Assembly (NCBI GenBank): GCA_031258035.1
Contig: JAIRNL010000306.1
Span: 1 to 8,153, forward strand
Origin: Azoarcus sp.
Lineage (GTDB): Bacteria; Pseudomonadota; Gammaproteobacteria; Burkholderiales; Rhodocyclaceae
DNA: 8,153 nucleotides
Direction of reading: 5' to 3'
The position numbers were made by a program, and so were the translations under genes. The notes beneath the pieces were generated by a model. It was not told the DNA's origin. It saw nothing but the letters and a program-made list of their open reading frames with translations, and did no database searches. Shown piece after piece: positions 1 to 8,153 of this stretch; positions within the stretch are counted from its first letter, which is position 1; the number at the start of each line of letters is the position of its first letter.

Positions 1-1161
1 CTGGAACTCTACCAGATGATCTACGACGGTTTTGCCACGAGCAGCGAAGTCAGGCGCATGGGCTATAACCGGCTCGTGCGCTATTACGAGCTGCTGGACG
101 CCTCGGAGAATGCCGGTCTCGAAGTCGTGCGCGCGCACGCCGATGTCGAGCGACAGCGCGAACTGGTCGAGCATGCCAAGGAAAACTACGCCGCGCACAA
201 GCAGATCTACGACCAGATCAACAATCGCACCACGGCCGGCGTAAGCCGACGGGTCGACCTCGATCAGGCGGCGGGACGCCTGGCCCTGTCCGAATCCAAT
301 CTCCTGACCGAAGTCTCCAACCTGCATGACGTCAGCGCCCGCTATCAGCGCCTTGTCGGCGACCTGCCTGCCGATCGCCTGCCGCCGCTGGCTGGCAGCC
401 TTGGCAACGTGCCCCTGCCGGAGAACGTCGTTTCGGCATTGCGCGAAGCCTATGTGAGCAACCCTGCTTTCAATGCCGCGATCGAAAACGTGCGCGCCAA
501 CCTGGCTCTGCGCGACGTGGCCCGTTCCGCCTTCCATCCCAAGCTCAATCTGCATGCGAGCGCGGGAGTCAACCACAACATCAACAACGACGATGACGAT
601 CTCAAGGGCAACAGGCGCGAAAGCCTCGTCGAGCTGTTGTTCTCCTTCAACATCTTCCGTGGCGGTTCCGACCAGGCCCGCATCCGCCAGGCTGGACAGG
701 AAGTGGATCAGGCCAAGGATCTGCGTGAAAAAGCCTGCCGCGATCTGCGCCAGACCCTGACCATCGCCTATCAGGACACCCGCAGTCTGGTCGAAAAACT
801 GGGTTATCTCGACACCCACCAATCGGCGATTGCCAAGACGCGCGAAGCCTACCGTCGGCAGTTTGAAATCGGCCAGCGCACCTTGCTCGACCTGCTCGAC
901 AGCGAAAACGAGTATTTCGATGCGCGTCGCGCCTATACCATCGCGCGTTACGACCTGCTGGTCGCGCAAGCCCGCACCCTGGCTGGTACCGGGCAGCTTC
1001 TGCACACCCTCGGCGTCGTGCGCGAAGACCTGCCGACAGCGCGAGATGCTGGCCAGAATCGTGAAACCGTCGATACAGCCGATATATGCCCGGCCGATGC
1101 GCCAACGCCGCTCGAAATCAACAAATCGGCGCTGCTCACGACCGAGGCATCGCCCAGGTAA
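1..1161 (+). CDS. TolC-family type I secretion outer membrane protein (5' partial)
   Basis: The reading frame is open from the first base, so the true start and signal peptide lie upstream; 386 residues are visible. It reads as an outer-membrane efflux/secretion channel of the TolC superfamily, most like the AggA/LapE type that exports large adhesins with an inner-membrane ABC protein and a periplasmic adaptor. Supporting features are long heptad-like, Gln/Glu/Arg-rich helices with the two-fold repeat expected of TolC. The second repeat (about residues 285-325) has the typical segment GQRTLLDLLDSENEYFDARR, followed by a hydrophobic helix ending in the usual G-LLHTLG. A beta-strand-like stretch with an Asn/Asp-rich loop lies near residues 178-205. 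The gene ends at TAA 1159-1161 and is followed by a strong terminator, so it is the last gene of its unit. The C-terminal 45 residues are low in recognisable motif. The family call is firm; the substrate is unknown. Confidence 0.88.
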   Translation: MELYQMIYDGFATSSEVRRMGYNRLVRYYELLDASENAGLEVVRAHADVERQRELVEHAKENYAAHKQIYDQINNRTTAGVSRRVDLDQAAGRLALSESNLLTEVSNLHDVSARYQRLVGDLPADRLPPLAGSLGNVPLPENVVSALREAYVSNPAFNAAIENVRANLALRDVARSAFHPKLNLHASAGVNHNINNDDDDLKGNRRESLVELLFSFNIFRGGSDQARIRQAGQEVDQAKDLREKACRDLRQTLTIAYQDTRSLVEKLGYLDTHQSAIAKTREAYRRQFEIGQRTLLDLLDSENEYFDARRAYTIARYDLLVAQARTLAGTGQLLHTLGVVREDLPTARDAGQNRETVDTADICPADAPTPLEINKSALLTTEASPR

Positions 1162-1196
1162 CGGATTGAATCTCGCGCAACGCGCGGTCTGGCTCG

Positions 1197-1230
1197 AAAA
1201 TGGCGCAACGCTTTTCGTTGCGCCATTTTT
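1197..1230 (+). terminator. Intrinsic terminator after the TolC-family gene
   Basis: A perfect 14-bp inverted repeat pairs 1197-1210 with 1216-1229 around a five-base loop (CTTTT, 1211-1215). The right arm ends in a run of five T (1226-1230). The left arm starts with AAAA, so the structure could also work on the other strand. It lies 36 bases after the TAA of the TolC-family gene and 88 bases before the next start codon, and so separates the two transcription units. Confidence 0.9.
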
Positions 1231-1317
1231 ATATCCCGTCTTCCCCGGCGGCCTCCTGATGGCCTGCTGCTTCCATCGTCGCGCCCGCGGGCAAAGTGGC
1301 GCGCCGTTTCTTCCCGC

Positions 1318-4300
1318 ATGAGTGCTTCCATTTCCCCCTGCGACCGTGAGTTCGACCCCGCTGGTGCGGGGGAGGGCGCGCCGCAGCGCGTCATGACCGT
1401 TCGGCGCGATTACAACACCTGGGTTGCCAACGAAACACTCGAAGACTACGCCCTCAGATTCACCCCGCGCCGCTTCCGCAAACTCTCCGAATTCCGCGTC
1501 GTCAACACCGCCTTTGGCGGCGCGGCCTCGTTCCTGGTGCTTGAAGCCGTGGGCGCCACGATGCTGGTCGGCTATGGCTTCATCAACAGCCTGTGGGCGA
1601 TCCTCGCCACCGGGCTGCTCATCTTCCTCGCCGGCCTGCCGATCAGCCTCCATGCCGCGCGCCACGGCGTCGATATGGATCTGCTCACCCGCGGTTCTGG
1701 CTTCGGCTATCTCGGATCGACGCTGACCTCGCTGGTTTACGCCTGCTTCACTTTCATCCTGTTCGCTCTCGAAGCGGCGATCATGGCCTATGCCCTCGAA
1801 ATGGCGCTCGGCATTCCGCCGGCCTGGGGCTACCTGATTTGCGCCCTGGTCGTCATCCCGCTCGTCACGCACGGCATCACCGCCATCAGCCGCTTGCAAA
1901 CCTTCACCCAGCCGCTATGGCTGTTCCTGCTCGCCCTGCCGTTTTTCTTCATCCTTGCCCGCGACCCCGACGCGCTCTCCGGGCTGTGGCGTTACCCCGG
2001 GGCGGACGGACAGGGCGGCGCTTTCGACTGGCGGTTGTTCGCCGGCGCCATGACGGTCGGCATCGCCCTCATCACCCAGATGGGCGAACAGGCCGACTAC
2101 CTCCGCTTCATGCCGCCGCGCACCGGGCGCAACCGCCGACGCTGGCTCCTCGGCGTCGTTCTTGGCGGCCCCGGCTGGGTGCTGATCGGCGTCGTCAAAA
2201 TGATCGGCGGCGCCCTGCTGGCCTGGATGCTGCTGCAAGCCGGCACTTCGCCCGAAAAAGCCGTCGATCCCAGCCGCATGTACCTGCTGGGCTTCTCCAG
2301 CGGCATCGGCAATACCACCGCCGCCGTCGCGGCAACGGCCCTGTTCGTCGTCGTCTCCCAACTCAAGATCAACGTCACCAACGCCTACGCCGGGTCGCTC
2401 GCCTGGTCGAACTTCTTCTCCCGCCTGACCCACAGCCATCCCGGGCGAGTCGTATGGGTCGTCTTCAACGCCCTCATCGCGTTGCTGCTCATGGAAATGG
2501 AAGTTTTCCAGATCCTCGGGCAAGTCCTGGGGCTGTACGCCAACATCGCCATCTCCTGGATGATGGCCGTCGTGGCCGACCTGGTCATCAACAAACCCCT
2601 GGGGCTCTCCCCCCCAGGCATCGAATTCAAACGCGCCTATCTCTACGACATCAATCCCGTCGGCGTGGGCGCCATGCTGACGGCCTCGGCTCTCTCCGTC
2701 GCCGTTTTCGCCGGACTGTTCGGGCCGGCGCTCCAGCCTTTCGCCCCTTTCGTCGCGCTCGTCACCGCGCTCACCGTCTCTCCCCTGATCGCCTGGGCCA
2801 CGGGCGGACGCTACTATCTCGCCCGCCCCCCCGCGCCGGAAACCAACACGGAAGAACACTCCGCCGCCGCCGCCACCCCCAGTGACGAACCCCGGCAGTG
2901 CTGCATCTGCGGGCAATATTTCGAGCCGGAAGATACCAGCCCCTGCCCAGCCTATCGGGACACCATCTGTTCGCTTTGCTGTTCGCTCGATGCCCGCTGC
3001 GAAGACCTCTGCAAACCGCACGCCCGGCTGGCTGCGCAAAGCGCGGCGCTCATGGAACGCTGGCTGCCCGCGCGCCTGCGCGCCTGCCTCGACGCCGGGC
3101 TGGGGCAATACCTCCTCCTGATGCTCGCCGCCAGCGTCGTCCTTGCGCTGGTACTCGGCACCCTCTATTACCACGAGATTTCCACCGCCGTCGGCGCCAG
3201 CCTTGCCCCCGCGCGGCTCGAAGCCTTCCTGCTGCGCATCTTCATCGTTTTCATGCTGCTTGCCGGCATCGGCCTCTGGTGGATGGTGCTCACCCACAAA
3301 AGCCGCCAGGTCGCGCAAGAAGAATCGCGCCGCCAGACCCGCCTCCTCATGCAGGAGATCGCGTCGCACCGCCGCACCGACCGTCAATTGCAAGACGCCC
3401 GCCGCGCCGCCGAACACGCCAACCAAGCCAAAAGCCGTTACGTCACCTCCATCAGCCACGAACTGCGCACCCCGCTCAACAGCATTCTCGGCTACGCGCA
3501 AATACTCGATGGCGACGAGGCCATTCCCCCGCACCGGCGCGACGCCATCGGCGTCATCAAAAAAAGCGGCGAACACCTTCTCTCCCTCATCGAGGACACC
3601 CTCGACATCGCCCGCATCGAAAGCGGCCGTTTCGCCTTCGACATCCGTCCGCTCGCCTTCCCCGCCTTCATCCGGCAACTTGCCGGCATGTTTGAACTCC
3701 AGGCCCGCGCCAAGGGGCTGGACGTCGATTTTGAAATCGACGGCGACAGCGCGCTTCCCGCCCTCGTGCGCGCCGACGAAAAACGCCTCCGCCAGATCCT
3801 CATCAACATCATCGGCAACGCCGTCAAATACACCCCCGCCGGCACGATCCGGGTGCGCCTCACCTACCGGCGCGAAATGGCCCTTTTCGAGATTACCGAC
3901 AGCGGCCCCGGCATTCCCTCCGAAGAGATTGCCCACATTTTCGAGCCTTTCGCCAGGGGCGGCGCGCGCGCCGGCACCGCCGGCACCGGCCTTGGCCTGA
4001 CGATCAGCCGCATGCTCACCGAACTGATGGGCGGCGAGCTTGCCGTCGAAAGCCAGATCGGCGAAGGCAGCACCTTCCGCGTGCGCCTCTTTTTGCCCCA
4101 ACTCCATGGCGCGCAAGCCGCCCATGCCCTCGCGCGGGAAAAAAGAATCGGCTACCGCGGCGTGCGCCGCCGCATTCTCACCGTCGACAACGAACGCATC
4201 GACCGCGAACTCCTGCTCAACCTTCTCGAACCGCTCGGCTTCCAGGTTGGCCAGGCCGCCTCCGGAGAAGAATGCCTCGCCATGGTGGCCGATTTCCGGC

Positions 4301-4797
4301 CCCACCTCATCTTCATGGATCTCGCCATGCCCGGCATCGACGGCTGGGAAACCCTCCGCCGGCTGCGCGCCGCCGGGTACGGCGACACCCCGCGCGCCGT
4401 CATTTCCGCCAACGCCTTCGACAAAGGGCTGGATCACGATATCGAACTGTCCGCCGAAGACTTCATCCTCAAACCCATTTGCGTCGACGACCTGCTCGAC
4501 TGGATCGGTCGCCGCCTGCAACTCGAATGGGTCAGCGTCGCCGCCGCCGCCCGGACGCCCCCGCCCGCCCCGCCCGCCGCCTCGTCGCCCATTTCCCCCC
4601 CGCCCGATGCCCTGCGCGCCCTCGAAGAAATGATCGACCTCGGCTTCGTGCGCGGCATCCTCGCCCGCCTCGACGAAATCGCGGCGCTCGACCCATGCCA
4701 CGACGAATTCGTCCGCGTCCAGCGCACCCTCGCCCGTCAATTCCAATTCGATGCCATGCGCGCCCTGCTGCGTCGCGCCGGCCCGCCCGCGCCATGA
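1318..4797 (+). CDS. NCS1-type transporter fused to hybrid sensor histidine kinase
   Basis: This 1159-residue inner-membrane protein appears to couple a permease-like domain to phosphorelay signalling. Residues ~45-500 form about 12 hydrophobic helices resembling the NCS1 cytosine/purine/allantoin permease family, with LLTRGSGFGYLGST (122-135) in the expected early position. Residues 528-565 are a cluster of nine cysteines. Two more membrane helices follow at about 598-617 and 638-658, then a charged helical linker and the kinase. The phosphoacceptor is His714 in SISHELRTPLN; the N box is near Asn830/Asn834, the G1 box DSGPGIP is at 861-867 and the G2 box GTGLGL at 889-894. A receiver follows, with Asp957, phospho-site Asp1001 (MDLAMPGIDG), Ser1030 and Lys1052. 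After a Pro-rich linker there is a helical tail (~1097-1156). There is no Hpt domain. The start is uncertain: neither ATG 1318 nor in-frame ATG 1393 has a well-spaced Shine-Dalgarno, and similarity to transporters would allow either. The gene overlaps the downstream response regulator. The ligand is unknown; a nucleobase or related N-heterocycle is a family-based guess. Confidence 0.9.
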   Translation: MSASISPCDREFDPAGAGEGAPQRVMTVRRDYNTWVANETLEDYALRFTPRRFRKLSEFRVVNTAFGGAASFLVLEAVGATMLVGYGFINSLWAILATGLLIFLAGLPISLHAARHGVDMDLLTRGSGFGYLGSTLTSLVYACFTFILFALEAAIMAYALEMALGIPPAWGYLICALVVIPLVTHGITAISRLQTFTQPLWLFLLALPFFFILARDPDALSGLWRYPGADGQGGAFDWRLFAGAMTVGIALITQMGEQADYLRFMPPRTGRNRRRWLLGVVLGGPGWVLIGVVKMIGGALLAWMLLQAGTSPEKAVDPSRMYLLGFSSGIGNTTAAVAATALFVVVSQLKINVTNAYAGSLAWSNFFSRLTHSHPGRVVWVVFNALIALLLMEMEVFQILGQVLGLYANIAISWMMAVVADLVINKPLGLSPPGIEFKRAYLYDINPVGVGAMLTASALSVAVFAGLFGPALQPFAPFVALVTALTVSPLIAWATGGRYYLARPPAPETNTEEHSAAAATPSDEPRQCCICGQYFEPEDTSPCPAYRDTICSLCCSLDARCEDLCKPHARLAAQSAALMERWLPARLRACLDAGLGQYLLLMLAASVVLALVLGTLYYHEISTAVGASLAPARLEAFLLRIFIVFMLLAGIGLWWMVLTHKSRQVAQEESRRQTRLLMQEIASHRRTDRQLQDARRAAEHANQAKSRYVTSISHELRTPLNSILGYAQILDGDEAIPPHRRDAIGVIKKSGEHLLSLIEDTLDIARIESGRFAFDIRPLAFPAFIRQLAGMFELQARAKGLDVDFEIDGDSALPALVRADEKRLRQILINIIGNAVKYTPAGTIRVRLTYRREMALFEITDSGPGIPSEEIAHIFEPFARGGARAGTAGTGLGLTISRMLTELMGGELAVESQIGEGSTFRVRLFLPQLHGAQAAHALAREKRIGYRGVRRRILTVDNERIDRELLLNLLEPLGFQVGQAASGEECLAMVADFRPHLIFMDLAMPGIDGWETLRRLRAAGYGDTPRAVISANAFDKGLDHDIELSAEDFILKPICVDDLLDWIGRRLQLEWVSVAAAARTPPPAPPAASSPISPPPDALRALEEMIDLGFVRGILARLDEIAALDPCHDEFVRVQRTLARQFQFDAMRALLRRAGPPAP
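2899..3012 (+). other. Cysteine-rich (putative metal-binding) module inside the fused kinase
   Basis: Codons 528-565 of the transporter-kinase encode nine cysteines in 38 residues: Cys528, 529, 531, 543, 551, 554, 555, 561 and 565, in a CC-x-C then C...C-x2-CC-x5-C-x3-C arrangement. This lies directly after the last transporter helix and before the two extra membrane helices, and should be cytoplasmic if the transporter has 12 helices with both ends inside. The spacing suggests a zinc or iron-sulfur site, but I cannot tell which from sequence. It may link transport state or redox/metal state to kinase activity. Confidence 0.7.
4794..4797 (+). promoter_or_regulatory. ATGA stop/start overlap (translational coupling)
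   Basis: The TGA stop of the kinase gene (4795-4797) overlaps the ATG start of the response-regulator gene (4794-4796). No Shine-Dalgarno is visible in the C-rich bases upstream, so translation of the second gene most likely depends on ribosomes that finish the first. This overlap decides the start of the response regulator even though its frame stays open much further upstream. Confidence 0.85.
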
Positions 4798-5759
4798 ATT
4801 TCCCGCCCGACCTTACCGACCCCGCCGCGCCGGGCATCGTCCTCATTGTCGACGATGTTCCCGAAAACCTCACCTTCCTGCACGACGCCCTCGACGAAGC
4901 CGGCTATCTCGTCCTCGTCGCCACCGATGGCGAAAGCGCCCTCGCGCGCGCGCGCCAGAGCCTGCCCGACCTCATCCTGCTCGACGCCGTCATGCCCGGT
5001 CTCGACGGCTTTGAAGTCGCGCGCCGCCTCAAAGCCGATTTCGCCACCCGCGCCATTCCCGTCATCTTCATGACAGCCCTTTCCGACACCGAGCACGTCG
5101 TCGCCGCCTTTGCCGCCGGCGGGGCCGATTACGTCACCAAACCGATCAAACCCCCCGAAGTCCTCGCCCGCATCGCGGCCCACGTCCGCAATGCGCGCCA
5201 GATGAAGCAGGCCCGCAGCGCCCTCGACGCCTTCGGGCAGGCCACCGTCGCCATCGACGCCCGCGCGGGCCGCCTCGTCTGGCAGACCCCGCTTGCCCGC
5301 CAGCTGATCCGCGCCTGGTTTACCCCGCCCGCCGCCACCGGCAATGTCGGCGGCTTTGAAGAAGCCCCGCCGCAGCTCCTCGCCTGGGCGCACGCCGCCC
5401 GACAGGCGCGCCAGGAACGGCGCGACCCCGTGCAACGGGTCGCCGCCGACGGCTCGCGGCGGCTGCTCGCCTCCTTCCACGACCAGGGGAGCGACGAAGC
5501 CTGGCTCGTCGTCCTGCGCGAAGAAAACGACGCCCGCGCCCTTGCCGCGCTCATGGAAGCCTTTCACCTCACCACCCGCGAAGCCGAGGCGCTCTACTGG
5601 GTCATCCGCGGCAAGACCAACCGCGACATCGGCGACATCCTCGGCGCCAGCCCGCGCACCGTGCACAAGCACCTGGAACATGTGTTCGAGAAACTCGGCG
5701 TGGAAACGCGCACCGCCGCTGCCGCCATGGCCATGGCGAAACTGCGCGACGCCCCCTGA
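4794..5759 (+). CDS. Response regulator: receiver, PAS-like and LuxR-type HTH domains
   Basis: This 321-residue cytoplasmic protein is the likely DNA-binding output partner of the upstream kinase. Residues ~13-130 form a complete receiver: acidic pair Asp20-Asp21, phosphoacceptor Asp64 in LLDAVMPGLDG, Thr94 in FMTALSD, and Lys116 in VTKP. Residues ~142-248 look like a PAS-type domain (AFGQATVAIDARAGRLVW, then a later strand LLASFHDQG). I would not assign a ligand. Residues ~259-315 are a LuxR/GerE-type HTH, starting LTTREAEALYWVIRGKTN, with the recognition-helix region SPRTVHKHLEHVFEKLGVET (286-305). The presence of PAS between receiver and HTH differs from the compact NarL type. It starts at the ATGA overlap with the kinase gene, which argues for a dedicated pair. 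It is expected to regulate genes that are not in this window. Stop TGA is at 5757-5759. Confidence 0.93.
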   Translation: MNFPPDLTDPAAPGIVLIVDDVPENLTFLHDALDEAGYLVLVATDGESALARARQSLPDLILLDAVMPGLDGFEVARRLKADFATRAIPVIFMTALSDTEHVVAAFAAGGADYVTKPIKPPEVLARIAAHVRNARQMKQARSALDAFGQATVAIDARAGRLVWQTPLARQLIRAWFTPPAATGNVGGFEEAPPQLLAWAHAARQARQERRDPVQRVAADGSRRLLASFHDQGSDEAWLVVLREENDARALAALMEAFHLTTREAEALYWVIRGKTNRDIGDILGASPRTVHKHLEHVFEKLGVETRTAAAAMAMAKLRDAP

Positions 5760-5879
5760 GCCCCGCTTCCCGGATGACGACACTGAAAATGGGGTAGATT
5801 TGCGCGTAACCCCCCCGGAGCGGAGGAACCCCCGGCCCGTGGCCCGTGGCTTTTCCCGCCCCACCACAAGGAAACCACT
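5760..5879 (+). other. Intergenic gap between the regulator and ABC transporter genes
   Basis: These 120 bases hold no gene. I see no convincing intrinsic terminator: a GGGGT/ACCCC pairing (5791-5795 with 5809-5813) lacks a T-run. A small tandem repeat of GGCCCGT occurs at 5834-5847. No clear sigma-70 promoter stands out. Whether the ABC gene has its own promoter here or is read through from the signalling operon cannot be decided from sequence. Confidence 0.5.
5868..5872 (+). promoter_or_regulatory. Shine-Dalgarno for the ABC transporter, deciding a GTG start
   Basis: AAGGA sits seven bases upstream of GTG 5880-5882. This good spacing supports the GTG start over the first in-frame ATG near 6003, which would remove the N-terminal segment before the first membrane helix. 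Confidence 0.75.
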
Positions 5880-7742
<1,863 letters not shown>

Positions 7743-7745
7743 GTT

Positions 7746-7782
7746 ATTCCCGGCAGGGCAGGCATTCCCAGGCAGGGCAGGC
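7746..7782. repeat. Short tandem repeat, two units of 18-19 bp
   Basis: Two adjacent copies of a unit reading ATTCCC, an optional A, then GGCAGGGCAGGC occupy 7746-7763 and 7764-7782. They differ only by one extra A in the second copy. The second copy runs into the left arm of the first palindrome, so the tandem unit may be a partial duplication of a REP-like element. Confidence 0.8.
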
Positions 7783-7797
7783 ACAGGGGCCTGCCCC
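7774..7797. repeat. REP-like palindrome A
   Basis: An imperfect palindrome with a perfect 8-bp stem (GGGCAGGC 7775-7782 with GCCTGCCC 7789-7796) and a six-base loop. It matches the reverse complement of the element at 7849-7872 at 22 of 24 positions. It begins 32 bases after the ABC transporter stop codon and could form part of a 3' mRNA end structure. Confidence 0.8.
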
Positions 7798-7848
7798 GAC
7801 ATTGCGTCCCGCGCGGCGGCCTGATCGCTGGGCACGCCTATTTTGGTA

Positions 7849-7872
7849 GGGGCAGGCCCCCGTGCCTGCCCC
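7849..7872. repeat. REP-like palindrome B (inverted copy of A)
   Basis: A perfect 9-bp stem (GGGGCAGGC 7849-7857 with GCCTGCCCC 7864-7872) around a six-base loop. It is the inverted near-copy of palindrome A, 51 bases away, a layout like the paired REP units (BIMEs) of other bacteria. No T-run follows, so it is not a standard intrinsic terminator. Confidence 0.8.
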
Positions 7873-7990
7873 CGCTCATTTCGCCAATCATGGGTATTTT
7901 GAAAACACCCTCTTGGCCTCCCCCGCCTTTCTCACGAGAGGCCGAGCCGGATCATCGCCGTTCCCGAATCCCTTCCGCGAGCCTTGCGCC

Positions 7991-8153
7991 ATGCCCGAAA
8001 TCACCCACTACCGGCTCACCGTCCAGGTGCCCGTACAACACGCCGAAACCCTGAAAAACGCCCTGTTCGCCGCCGGCGCCGGTTGCTATGACGGTTACGA
8101 CCGCTGTTGCTGGCAGGTGCTCGGCGATGGGCAATTCCGCCCCCTGCCCGGCG
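7991..8153 (+). CDS. NIF3/YqfO-like small protein (3' partial)
   Basis: From ATG 7991 the frame stays open to the window end, giving 54 residues that begin MPEITHYRLTVQVPVQHAET. The region ALFAAGAGCYDGYDRCCWQ followed by a G-QFRPLPG segment is typical of the small NIF3-like/YqfO C-terminal-type proteins of proteobacteria, which share a CutA1/PII-like fold and usually run to about 100-110 residues. Half the protein is therefore missing from the window. The biochemical role of this family is not established. No Shine-Dalgarno is obvious upstream, but the family match begins right at this start. Confidence 0.8.
   Translation, partial: MPEITHYRLTVQVPVQHAETLKNALFAAGAGCYDGYDRCCWQVLGDGQFRPLPG

Larger units (their letters stand above)
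7743..7990 (+). other. Intergenic region with repeats, before the NIF3-like gene
   Basis: These 248 bases carry no supportable gene. The first half holds a tandem repeat and the first of two inverted REP-like palindromes; the second palindrome sits near the middle (7849-7872). The remaining 118 bases up to the next start show no clear promoter. A TTGAAA at 7899-7904 has no matching -10 element, and there is no recognisable Shine-Dalgarno immediately before 7991. Confidence 0.6.

Noticed and set aside
1260..1275. TGGCCTGCTGCTT as a sigma-54 promoter before the kinase gene
   Set aside because: The GC dinucleotide is not at the required 10-base spacing from GG, so the -24/-12 pattern is not met.
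3559..3565. Run of seven A in the kinase gene as a possible programmed frameshift site
   Set aside because: The phase is ATC AAA AAA AGC, so the A AAA AAG heptamer is not in the frame needed for tandem -1 slippage, and the downstream kinase motifs all remain in the original frame.
1915..4746. A 943-codon open frame on the - strand opposite the kinase gene
   Set aside because: It is rich in Gly, Ala, Glu and Asp with no recognisable domain, and mirrors the C-ending codons of the sense gene, whose domains and catalytic residues are intact. It is a codon-bias shadow.
5791..5813. GGGGT/ACCCC pairing after the regulator gene as a terminator
   Set aside because: Only five base pairs with a 13-base loop, and no T-run follows.
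7915..7943. GGCCTC/GAGGCC inverted repeat upstream of the NIF3-like gene
   Set aside because: A six-base stem with a 17-base loop and no T-run is weak and easily arises by chance in GC-rich DNA.

Overview
The window is GC-rich bacterial DNA in which every gene I can support lies on the + strand. Gene content and protein style suggest a betaproteobacterium, perhaps of the Rhodocyclales (Azoarcus/Thauera/Accumulibacter-like). The pointers are a TolC/AggA-type type I secretion channel, an unusual transporter-linked hybrid kinase with a LuxR-type partner, and a NIF3-like protein. This placement is inference; there is no rRNA or other taxonomic marker.

Layout: (1) 1-1161 is the 3' part of a TolC-family outer-membrane channel gene, closed by a strong intrinsic terminator (1197-1230). 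(2) 1318-4797 encodes a 1159-residue protein. It joins an NCS1-type (cytosine/purine/allantoin permease-like) 12-helix transporter to a cysteine-rich module, two further membrane helices, a histidine kinase core, a receiver domain and a conserved-looking helical tail. (3) 4794-5759 overlaps it by ATGA and encodes a response regulator with receiver, PAS-like and LuxR-type HTH domains. The two genes look like one translationally coupled signalling operon. (4) 5880-7742 encodes an ABC exporter half-transporter (membrane domain plus ATPase) with its own clear Shine-Dalgarno. It carries a terminator-like hairpin and T-tracts inside its first 30 codons. (5) 7743-7990 is intergenic and holds a pair of inverted REP-like palindromes and a short tandem repeat. 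(6) 7991-8153 is the start of a NIF3/YqfO-like small protein gene cut by the window end.

The most notable system is the kinase/regulator pair. The transporter domain probably serves as, or reports to, the sensor, in a way analogous to CbrA (where an SLC5 transporter is fused to a kinase), but from a different transporter family. The ligand and target genes cannot be read from this window. The TolC, ABC and NIF3-like genes appear to be separate transcription units, although the ABC gene could be read through from the signalling operon because I see no convincing terminator between them.
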